A stretch of DNA of 64,000 nt from Isochrysis galbana. Taxonomy: Eukaryota > Haptophyta > Isochrysidales > Isochrysidaceae. The stretch is from the NCBI GenBank assembly GCA_018136815.1, contig CM030935.1, positions 5,524,448 through 5,588,447 on the forward strand, in the 5' to 3' direction. The first letter of the stretch is position 1. Each line of letters opens with the position of its first letter. The position numbers and the translations under genes were made by a program. The notes under the pieces were generated by a model. That model was not told the origin of the DNA and did not search any database. It saw only the letters and a list, made by a program, of their open reading frames with translations. Below are positions 30,840 to 40,517 of the stretch, piece after piece.

Positions 30840-31230
30840 TTCAATTTCATCGAATCCGAATTCGCATTCAAATCCACCTCAATAGGAATTCGTATCTAGC
30901 TTTGAACTAGTCAAATTCGAATTCAAGTGAAGGTAAATAGGAATTCATTTGGAATGAAAGTCGAGTTCAATTCCTATTCCATTCAATCCAAATTCAAATT
31001 CATTGAAGAGGATGAAGTGCACAGGCATTCAATTTAGTTATATTCAAACTTGCATTCGAATGCACCCGAATTGGAATTTCAATCCAAATTTGAACTAGTT
31101 GAATTTGAATTCGATTTGAAATATACTGTAAATGAATTGTTTCCGAATTCATTTGGAATCTAATTCGCGTTCAATCTGTATTAGGTTTGTTTTCGTCTGT
31201 ATATCTGTCGGATTGAATTCAGTCCTAATT
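30840..31230. repeat. AT-rich GAATTC-containing subtelomeric repeat
   Basis: AT-rich DNA with seven GAATTC sites in under 400 bp. Blocks such as TTTGAACTAGT and GAATTCATTTGGAAT occur twice about 190-205 bp apart, suggesting a degenerate tandem duplication. It directly adjoins the telomere array. Confidence 0.75.
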
Positions 31231-31266
31231 CAAATTCGTCAACGGGCGGTGAGGTGGGCGGGGGGC

Positions 31267-31660
31267 TTAACCAAATGCTCTATCCCCAGCCTTGAGGCTA
31301 GAGATAGGAGTTCCGCGCTGGGAATGAGGTTGCCTTTGTCGTCCGAGTCGTACAGGGGGCGAAACGCGCCCAGGTCGATTCTTTTTTTCGATTGTCGCCC
31401 CATGCCGGCTTGGGCGGTCCTCGATGAGTCCGTCGAGTTTGCGAAGAGGAGTGCGCAGCATAGTTTCGTGAATCTTTCGATGGTGCGTATTAGCAGGCGA
31501 GGGAGGAAGGATCATGTCGACGTCGCTCTCTGTCAGGGGGGCGGCCTGTGAGCGCTCCGGCTCCGGCGGCTTGGGGCGGCCCCTGTGGGGCGTCGTGACG
31601 GCGGAGGGCTGGGGAGCGGGAGCGGTCGGCGCGCGCTCCATCGCTCGAACTATAACAATA
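31267..31660 (-). mobile_element. Retroposon copy with MERA-type ORF start
   Basis: On the minus strand a head ACTATTGTTATAGTTCGAGC precedes an ATG at 31641 whose frame begins MERAPTAPAPQ and continues TTPHRGRPKPPEPE for 124 residues. The N-terminal 30 residues match the copies at 48279 and 4798. It lies about 400 bp from the telomere. Confidence 0.65.
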
Positions 31661-32327
31661 GTTTTGAAATCTTCGCCAAGAAATGGCGCGATTGGCCCCC
31701 CCTGCTTGCTGCTTGATGCTTGGAGTGTAGGTCAGTAGGTGTAGGTGAATTTTTCAAATCATGTTGAGATGAAGTTGGGATGGTAACGACCCACTCGTGC
31801 GTTCGCCGCGTCTTACTAGCTCAAGCAATAAGGAAAGGCTACACCGGTGCGGCAGCAAATATTCAGCATTGAATGAGTAAGGAGATACGAGAATCTACGG
31901 GTCGACAGCCTAGTGAGTAGCAAAAAGAGCTACGTGGGTCGAGTACCGAGCACTCGTGCCGCTGATGCCCATCCCTTTGCGCTGCCAAACGATACGGGGG
32001 CACACGGCAATGGCGCATAGGCCAACATCTCGCAAGGCCCACGCACCGAGCTCATGTGTAGATAGGCTCGGCCTATGGTACCCGCCGACACCCAGCCTGA
32101 TGGCAAATGCCTTGAGCGAAGAAATCAGGCGCGTGATGCATGGAAAAGGCTTGGGCGTGGGCGCACCCACACGAAGCGCCACGCGCGAGTGCTAATCACC
32201 AGCGTTGAAAGATTGCACAGCTATGCCAATTCCACGTCTGTGGCGAAATGCCGTTGCCGTGGGGGAACGCGATAGTGGTGGCGACCACATCATGGCCGCC
32301 ACGCGCTAGGCACCGTGCGACGCGACA
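31661..32327. other. No recognisable gene
   Basis: Downstream flank of the MFSD1-like gene; short frames only. Confidence 0.5.
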
Positions 32328-34721
32328 TCATGCCGCATGGATGATCTTGGCGTTGAGCGCAGCGCGGGCGCTCGGACTGCACAGCAACATTAGAGAGGCG
32401 AGCATTGCGAGCGCACCCTGTCCGGCGCGAAAGGGGACGGCGAGGCGACATGAGCCCACTCGGCACCGAAATTAGAATGCGGTCAGGCAGTAAGCCCGGC
32501 AAGTGGGCGCAGGACGGCACATGCCTGGCACGCGAAAAGTGTTTGGACACCCGAGTAGGGGTTCGCCGGGTTGATCATCGACGTCCGGTCAAAGATCATA
32601 GAGACGAGGATAGGGGTGAGGAAAAGGCCGCAATTTTGGAGTGCTGTGAGCAAGCCGTAGGCAGTACCTACTTGCGAGCGCTGTACCACAATGGGCACCT
32701 GCCATGTAACGGAGCGGCACCTCAGTCAGAGGGCAGAGTGTGTAGGCGGGAGGGTGTATCAGTGTGCAGGCGCGCTTCGCGGCGAGGGCGGGGCCAAGCA
32801 GGTGGCGTACAGAGGGCCAGACGACAGCGGCAAAGCATGAGTATCCGAGTCCCAGCCCAACGAGTAGGTACGAGGCAGGTACTTTTGAGTAGCCCATGAG
32901 GATGTGCGCTAGCGTGAGCATCGTAGTGGCGATGAGAGAAAGCCACCCGCGACGGCCAATCCGGTCGACCATGTGGCCCAACACCTATGTGAGCCAGCGG
33001 GCGTTGAGGTAAGTGAGCCAGCGGGCGTTGAGGTAAGTGAGCCAGCGCACCGGAGTAAGTGAGCACTATGCGTAGGTGCCGTAGTTTCACACAGGGGAAC
33101 GCGGCAGCGGCTAAGGACGCGCACCGGCGAGAGGCATGCAGATATGATGTACGGCTCCGACATGACGATTGCCGTGTGCTGTTGCGCGTGGGCCAGAGCA
33201 ATGCAAAAGGGCAATTGTTTGCCCCGGTCGGAGCTGCAAGGCGTCCCGGGCGGCTCAAGCGTCGACTACAGCAAGGGGCGGTGGACAGGCCGATTCAGCG
33301 CGAAGCGCCTGTTGGCGGCAGTTGGCGGTGAGTATTGCGAGGGTTGAATGCGCGCCTGATCGTAGACAAACGTATCATTATTGGCGTCGCGCCAGCGCGT
33401 GCCGTGGGGGAAGAAGTCGCGGTCGAGCAGCAACGCCGAAGCGATGTTGTTGAAGGGGAGCACGGCAGAGTAGACCATCACACAAGTGATACAGAGCGCG
33501 ACAAATGGCACGGAGGCGAGTCCGCCGCCCGTCTCGTCGGCGCCCTTACCGGCGGCTCCGGCCGCCATCGATGGCGCGCACTTCCCTTTGTTGGTGAGCA
33601 GCGGCGCGCCGCTGCTCGAGCCGCCCTTACCCGCCTCGAGCGCCCCCTCGCTCTTGACACTGCCCTGCGCGCCCGGCCGAAATAAAGGCGGCGCGTACTT
33701 TTGCATGGCCTCGGCCTTGCGCGAATCCTCCACCTGCGGGACCAACAGCCAACAGGCAATAAGGGTGCGCGCGGGGAGGCACGGGACGACGACACAACAG
33801 CACTGCATGGATCGCATAGCAAGGCGGCGGCACCTGACGGCGGCGCTCCTCAGTGCGCAGCTGCTTGGTCGCACGTCGGTCGACAGCGCCAAGGACAAGC
33901 GAGGAGCAGAAGCTTGAGAGGCAGAGCAGCGCGCCAAACCAGACAGCGGCGGGAAGCGAGACGGCACGGGCGATTGCGGGTGAGAGCGAGTTGTTGACAA
34001 CTGCGCGGCAACGCGGGCAGTGAGCCGGCGACGACGACGAATGTGCTGAGCGCAGCTGCAGGCAAAATGTGCGAAGGGGGGGCAGCGGCACAGGAGCAAT
34101 AAAGCAATGCAGCGGTGCGCACCTGAGCCGAGCCGTGAGACGGAGAGCGTTATGCCCGAGGCGAGTGCGAGCTCCTTGCCGCGGAACCATTCGGCAGTGA
34201 CTGACGACTGAGCAACCGAGATGGACTCGCCACCCAACCCGAAGATGGCGCGGCCGATTAGCATAATGTGCAGCGAGGAGGCAGATGTGCCCGAGGCAAA
34301 GGTAAGCTGGCCGAGCAGCACGAGGAAGGAGAACCTGGGTGGAGTGAGAGGCGGGGACCGAGTGAGCGCTAGGGGCGGACAAGGGAACAATGGGGCCGCA
34401 GCTCTGCACCATACGCTAGTGTAGGTGGCAGCCGAAACCCGGCCCCAGCGCCTCGCATGCAGATCGACCAAGCGCAAGACGCACATGTTGAGGGCAAATA
34501 TGACGCCCACACGATCGACAAGCACGCCGCCTATGAGAGGGAGCACAATGTTGGGCAGGGAGTAGACCGAATACATCATCTCATAGTAGAGTTCAAACTG
34601 GTCGCCCTCGGGGGTGCCGTCCCCTGAGAATTGGCGCTCAAGCATCGAGAGCAGCGCGGCCGGATTGTCGTAGCAATAGTAGTTACCCGCCATCAGAAGT
34701 GCCGTCAGGGAGAGGATGATC
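32328..34721 (-). CDS. MFSD1-like major facilitator transporter (5' exon not found)
   Basis: Eight exons fit one frame: 34721-34485, 34334-34123, 34000-33834, 33733-33356, 33178-33125, 32984-32811, 32698-32525, 32417-32328, giving 494 residues. Family signatures: LLMAGNYYCYDNPAAL in helix 1, GGVLVDRVGV after helix 2, GRAIFGLGGESISVAQSS, WFRGKELALA, and in the second half LGHMVDRIGRRGW and SQVGTAYGLLTALQN. These match MFSD1, a lysosomal dipeptide uniporter in animals; localisation here would be a digestive or lytic membrane by analogy. The central loop between the two six-helix halves is long and Gly/Ser/Lys-rich. Two introns (donors at 33355 and 32524) use GC-AG. The first exon, including the start codon, was not identified upstream of 34721. 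The 18-codon exon at 33178-33125 is the least certain. Confidence 0.85.
32989..33050. repeat. 24-bp tandem repeat within an MFSD1-like intron
   Basis: Three copies of a unit containing GTGAGCCAGCGGGCGTTGAG lie within the intron between the exons at 33125 and 32984. Confidence 0.85.
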
Positions 34722-35040
34722 CTGCGGGGCGAGCGCAGGCGTTGAGCGCGTCGATCGGCTCGCTAATACTGATTGCTTATCGGCTCCTACCCATTTAATA
34801 TCATGTGCTTGCCCTCTCGCCGTGGCGTGCCTATGAGACAGCGCCATCGTCGTGCAGGGCAGCGTGCGATCCTCCGAGTCGCTATCTTAGCGCGTACGGC
34901 CCCATCCCCACCCACCCATTCCAACGATGGAGTTGCAATCCAAATGAGCATTCGGCCCATCGCCTCAGCGATTCGGCACACCTTTCACCCGGTAGCCGAT
35001 GTGGAATAGGCCCAAAGCGGGATGTGCAATGGGAATAAGT

Positions 35041-35350
35041 GCCCTCCCGATGGCTGCCCAAAGGCCCCACAGCGCTCCCAAGGCCTCTTACCATCTCCGC
35101 TTGAGCTGAGGTCTTGTGCGGATGGCTCACCCTCCACCCCATCGGCCCCCACCGCCCCCAAGGCTCCACGCAGCGCTCCCAAGGCCTCTCACCATCTACT
35201 TTTCAGCTGAGGCTTCTTGCGGATGGCTCGCCCTACACCTCGTCGGCCCCCATCGGCCCCCACAGCCCCCACCGCTCCCCACAGTGCCCCTACAGCGCTC
35301 CCAAGGCCTCTCACCATCTCCTTTTCAGCTGAGGCTTGTTACGGATGGCG
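35041..35350. repeat. Tandem repeat, about 105-120 bp unit
   Basis: Three copies sharing GCGCTCCCAAGGCCTCT, an ACCATCT block, CAGCTGAGG and TGCGGATGGCTC. Open frames through it are repeat artefacts. Confidence 0.85.
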
Positions 35351-35518
35351 GTCGCAGTCGCCGGAGAGAGGGAGAACTGCTGCGCTGGAGGCTCTCGGTG
35401 GCGCGGGTGGGTGAGACGCGCGGCGTTGGGCAGTAGCGACTCCGACAAATGCACCTCCGAGTACCGAGCCAGGCTCTCTCGCGAGAGGCCGCGAGGCACC
35501 GCCATGGCGGGCAGCGGC

Positions 35519-35528
35519 GAGAGAGAGA

Positions 35529-35595
<67 letters not shown>

Positions 35596-35605
35596 CAGAG
35601 AGAGA

Positions 35606-35678
<73 letters not shown>

Positions 35679-35740
35679 GGAGAGAGATTATTCGAGAGGC
35701 GGGGGGGGAAACAGAGAGAGAGAGAGAGGGCGCCCCGTCT
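35519..35740. repeat. (GA)n microsatellite
   Basis: Long GA repeat with a few interruptions. The frames on both strands are Arg-Glu or Ser-Leu runs. Confidence 0.97.
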
Positions 35741-36829
35741 GCCGCCGCAGAGGTACCACCGAGATTATTCATGAAACTCGTCGGAGAGAGAATGTAGCCG
35801 ATATGGTTGGGCGGCGGGTACGATGTGCGCACTTAACTTCCCGCCCCATGGAAGCTAACATGAATACCCATGAGTAAGAGAAAGAAACCCAGCGGCCGCG
35901 CCTCGAGGTGTGCGGCGTGTGTGTCGCGGAGAGAGAGAGAGAGAGAAGTCGCGCCGCCGCCACGCGCGCGGCGGTTTACTTTCTACGCCCCCCCCCTCCC
36001 CCCTCGCCCAGTCGATCCCTGCCGCGCCTATCTAACTATCTAACTGATCGCTGAGTGATAGTGTAGCCCGGTCACTCACTATGGGGGTGCGGAGGGCACC
36101 AGCTGCAATGGGCAAATGAAGGGCGAAATAAGCTCCCTATCTCTTTACTGCCGAAGTATCGATATCGATACTTCCCGAGCTGTTTTTTCTAATGTACTCG
36201 TGCTAGACCTACCAGTTGGCCATGGGCTCTCGCAGGAGGGGCTGCAACAGGTGCCCGGATACCCTCCGGTAGCTCTCCCACCCATATTGTAGGTCACCTT
36301 GCCACCTTCAGGGAGGGAAAACCCCCTGAAAGGCGAAGTATCGATTTCGATACTTCACTTTATCCCATAAATTTCGATTTTAATGTATCATTTGGCCTTT
36401 TTGGCATTTTGCTTGTCTGGCTAAGGAGGGCAGGAGTAGCCTCTCCCCCTCCTCCTCCCCCGCCCCCGCCCTCGCCCCCCCCCTCCCCCGCCCGCTCAGC
36501 CCGACCCTCCTCCTAGCCGGTCTCTCGCGAGACTCGGTCGACCCCCAGGTGTGCCTCGGCCCTCGCATAATCACATCGCGTATGTACGCCTCCTCACATG
36601 GACAGGATTGGGCGCACGTCTGCACACATGCGGGCGCCTTGCTCCGCAGCGCGAACAGACGCATCGCACACCCCACCCGCACCCCCTGCCCGTTCCATTT
36701 GCCTCGCAGCGCCCGGCATCCGCGGCCGAAACCACTTGCACATTTTATGACGTGCACTCCCACTCGGCTGACGTCCGCTTTCCATCCCTGCATGCAATGC
36801 TCCCTGCATGCAATGCAGGTCAGAAAGAG

Positions 36830-37170
36830 GGAGCCAGTGCGAGAGGGAGGGAGGAAGGGAGGGGACAGGAAGAAAGGGAATGAAGGAGAGAGAGGGTGAG
36901 AGGGCGCGAGGAAGAGGACGCGAGGAAGAGAGGGGAGAGAGGGAGAGAGAGGGATAGAGGGGAGGAGAGGGGGAACGAGCAAGCGAGGGAGTGAGGGAGC
37001 GAGGGAGACGGGGAGACGGGGAGACAGGGTGCGAGGGAGAAGAGAGGACGCGAGGGAGAGAGGGAGAGAAGGAGGGGGAGGGAGAGAGGGTCGGAGAGGG
37101 GGAGAGAGGGAGAGAGGGAGAGAGAGAGAGAGAGAGGGATGGAGCAAGGGAGCGAGGGAGAAGATGGAGT
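36830..37170. repeat. GGGAGA-type purine minisatellite
   Basis: Degenerate GAGGGAG/GGGAGA repeats. The long minus-strand open frame through it is Ser/Leu/Pro low complexity and not a gene. Confidence 0.9.
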
Positions 37171-37533
37171 GTGAGTGCGTGGCGCGTGCCACAAGGAGAC
37201 CCAACACGCAAACGCGTTGTGTGGTGAGAAGCCATGCTTCTTGTGCAGTATGAGCATGAAATGATAAAGAAAAGAAAGTATAAATAAGATGAAGAAAACC
37301 TTCACACAGCACACTGAAATCATGCAAGAAGTTCAGATGGGCAGGGATAAACGGGGGTCCATTCCGTTAGACAGTAGCTTCGCTGCGAAGCCCAAGCCCG
37401 CGCGCACAAAGCCCACAGTCCTACTCGTCCCTCGGGAGTAGAGTAGGATATTAAAACACTCCACAAATCTGCAATGATGCAAGGACTGCACACGCGACGC
37501 TAATCTACGAACGCACTTGGCGGTATTGTTGTT

Positions 37534-38457
37534 TTAGGCATCGTGCCTCACTCGGTGCAAACGCAAGAGTAAGTCCACATCATCTAGCCCTTCCATCCCG
37601 TGAGTCGCGTTCGCTTCCTCCTCGCCAGAGGATGAGCTTCCGCCTAGAGTGCAGGAGGCACCATCGGCGCGCGCAGAGATACTACAACTACTGCGTGAGT
37701 TGCTCGAGGAACCTGTGCTAGAACTCATGGTCGATGCCCCCCCCAAACGCCGTCTCTTGCCGTCTTGCCGTTGACCTGCTTTCGAGTGTGCAATGGCCTG
37801 CTTCGGCTCCCGGCGGATGTCTTCTTCTTGGATTTGGCGACGACATCGTTGTAGCTCGCTGTGTCGCGATGATACACGCTGAAGCAGTCTGCGTGGAAGA
37901 CTCGCTCGCATGCCATGCACCACACGCCCTTCGCCGCACGCGCGCGTGCCTGCTGTTGGTGACGATGTGAGACGCTCGGTGCGTTGTCGACGGCGTGCGG
38001 GCAGAACGGCCCCAAGCAGCAGTATTGCGGATTTTTTCCGGCGGGTGGCGCTGGCGCAATCAAATGGTCGGGCCGTGTGAAGGGGAGCGGTATGAGATGT
38101 CCCGCTTCAAATGAGCTATGCATGCGCCGGGCACTCGTGGCCTGTGTGCGGCCGCCGCGCAGCTGCTGTGTCGCGTCCTCGAGGTCTTCCAGGGTGTAAG
38201 CGTCCAGATCAATGTGGTTGACCGGATTGGATCGAGCGGAGTTATAGCCCTCGATGAACAAGCCCCCCAGCCATGTGGGGCTCCCCACCCTCATCCACCT
38301 CCGCCTCGTCGCTCGCGTAGTCGTCATCGCCGTCCAACTCCAACTCCTCGGTACCCTGGCCCAGCATTGCGCAGTCGTTTTCGTCGTCCGAGGGCAGCAT
38401 GTCGTCCACCACCTCCTCCTCCTCTGCCATCGTAGGCAGGGCGTGCCCAAGCCTCAA
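37534..38457 (-). pseudogene. piggyBac-like transposase remnant without catalytic core
   Basis: The 5' part (ATG at 38457) encodes an acidic segment (EEEEVVDDMLPSDDEND and following) typical of piggyBac transposase N-termini. After a frame change the next segment runs through GGLFIEGYNSARSNP to a Cys-rich end: YCCLGPFCPHA, then GVWCMACERVFHADCF and YHRDTA, resembling the C-terminal zinc-ribbon of piggyBac transposases (CxxC...CF..YH). A further frame change near 37725 leads to a Ser-rich tail ending at 37534. The DDD catalytic domain, about 300 residues in intact proteins, is missing, and the frame is broken at least twice, so this cannot be active. Confidence 0.5.
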
Positions 38458-39009
38458 GCGCCTCGCAGCCTACTGGGTGGGAGACTGCGACGGAGGTGCT
38501 GGGTGGGCGGGCGGTGTGCGTGTGGGGAGGGGGGGGGGCGCACGGGCCGACAGCGAGGCGAGAGGGGGGGGGAGGGGGGGGGGCAGCGCTCTCGAGGCTA
38601 TTCTGCCCCACCCCATATATTACGCTACACGTCTCTACATATCTCTTACACGCACCCAGATTGCGGGCGAACGTTTCAACACGAAGTATCGATATCGATA
38701 CTTCCTGCCGCCAGTAAAGAGATAGGTTCCGGTAGGATGGATCAGCAAAAAAATTGGGGGGTTCTCCGGCGAAATTTTCGAAAAATACCGAATTTCAGGC
38801 CTTCGAAGTTCGAAGACGGTGCGCGAAATACAATCGGGCCCCCCTCCGGTATATTTTTAGTGAGGCCCTTCATGCGAGGCACAAACATCGAATAGCGAGG
38901 AAGCTTGTGACGCCAGCTCACTGGGTTCAAAAGGCGTGGTTCTATGCACACTGGACCATAAGTCAAACTCGTAATTTTGCACTTCAATGTGTACGAAAGT
39001 ATCACAAAA

Positions 39010-39789
39010 AAAAACCTTTTAATAGTCTTACCGCACTCGCGGCGAATGGAACCACTACCCACTACAAGTAGCACGTAGCATACTCTCTACACCCCCATTC
39101 CCCGGCCCTTCTCCCCCCGCCATCAGGCGGCTCCCCCCGTACACTACTAGGGGGATTGGGGTGGAGGGCTTAGATATGGTCCGGTGGCCCGCGCCCCCCC
39201 CCGGTGATCTTTCCCCCCCCTTCCTCCTGTGTCTCCGAGTGGGCGGCCGACTCCGACTCTGTCTCGTCTTATCCTGTAAACAGGCGCGAGACTTACCGAT
39301 TTTCCGGTGGGCGGAGCTCTCGCTCGCGCCCACCCCCTTCTCCGCGCTCTCTCTCCCCTCTCCTGCGGCACGCGCGATGGCGCGCCTGCGGCAGGCCTCC
39401 AGCTGCCCTCTGGCGGCCCCTGGAGGCTCCTGGAGGCCAGCTCAGGGGGCAGAGGAGGCTGGGGCTGGGCCCTGGCCTCCCCTGCCTCTCCCTCGCTGGC
39501 GCTCGCGAGCCTCTGGGGCCCCCACGCTGCACCTGTCTGCCTGTCGACCAGGGGGGGAGGGGGGTTGGAGCATTGGGCTGGTCACGAGGGGCCAAGATGG
39601 GCGAATGGGGCGAGCCTGTGGGGAAGGAAGTGGGTCAGTAGGGCAGTGGCCTCCTGGCAAGCCATCAGGCATGCCAGGAGGATGGGTGGTTCCTCCCCCA
39701 TGGCAGGGGAGGAGTGGAGAGAGGGGGGGGCTCGTAGTGCTAGAAATAGTAGTGCCCCCCCATGGGTCAACCAAGTATAAACTTAGTTG
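39010..39789 (-). mobile_element. Retroposon, about 780 bp, with 15-bp target duplication
   Basis: Direct repeats GAAAGTATCACAAAA at 38995-39009 and 39790-39804. On the minus strand the element begins CAACTAAGTTTATACTTGG and ends TATTAAAAGG plus T residues. It is an inverted, nearly identical copy of 16378-17135; the high identity suggests recent activity. Confidence 0.88.
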
Positions 39790-39941
39790 GAAAGTATCAC
39801 AAAACTCAAGACGCTTACGTGAACCACTAGTCACCGAGGGCTAGAGCGGCTCATTTGGCACCGCGACCGGGCGGACGGCATGGTCTTTTTCTTATCCGTT
39901 TCAACTAGTGACAGCACAATACGTTAAACGTTAAATCAAGA

Positions 39942-40035
39942 TATGCTGCCCTAGTTGCCGTGCCAATTGCCCTCTTGAGTGAGCGCTAGTCCCGTTCCTT
40001 TGCCGCGCCGCGATCCATAAAAATTTGCTAAAAAT
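39942..40035 (+). mobile_element. 5'-truncated retroposon tail, 94 bp
   Basis: Only the tail of the element seen in full at 48255-49380 is present (CTAGTCCCGTTCCTTTGCCG, then CCATAAAAATTTGCT). It is flanked by TTAAATCAAGA at 39931-39941 and 40036-40046. Short 5'-truncated copies with duplicated target sites are characteristic of LINE-type reverse transcription. Confidence 0.75.
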
Positions 40036-40290
40036 TAAATCAAGAAGAAGCCTATCCATCTCGGCGCGTCCACCCTCACCCATCTCAACTCTCCCTCTCT
40101 CTTCGCCTCTCTTCTAACTGCTAAGAGGTATAAACCTGATTCCCCTCGCTTCTAAGTTCTAAGCGATCGGTAGATTTAAAACCCCTTCCTCCCCCTCGCC
40201 GCTGGCTCTCCCCCACCCACCTCTCTCGCTCTCTCCGTGCCCCCTCCACCTCTCTCTCTCCCTCTGCCCCCCCCACCCCCCTCTCCAGCC

Positions 40291-40469
40291 ATGCTGCGCT
40301 GCGTGGCGCGGCGCGCCCTCCGGCTGCCCAGCGCGCGCCGGCTGTCGTCCAAGCCGGCGCCCCACCCGTTCGACTCGTTCCTCTCGGGGAACTCCTCCGT
40401 GTACGTCGAGGACATGTACGCCGCATGGAAGCAGGTGAGGAGGGAGGGAGAGGGGGGGGTGAAGGGGGG

Positions 40470-40517
<48 letters not shown>

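Larger units (their letters stand above)
36136..38726. mobile_element. Candidate piggyBac-like DNA transposon derivative with palindromic ends
   Basis: The left end reads CCTATCTCTTTACTG followed within a few bases by a perfect 22-bp palindrome (GAAGTATCGAT and its inverse) at 36153-36174. The right end has the same palindrome at 38683-38704 followed by CCAGTAAAGAGATAGG, the reverse complement of the left end, finishing at 38726. A one-base variant of the palindrome lies inside at 36335-36356. The interior carries a minus-strand piggyBac-like remnant. A TTAA target duplication, expected for piggyBac, is not present at these limits, so the superfamily call is uncertain. Confidence 0.55.

Noticed and set aside
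36380-37327. 315-residue minus-strand ORF
   Set aside because: Ser/Leu/Pro low complexity from the GGGAGA minisatellite; no domain and no splice or start context.
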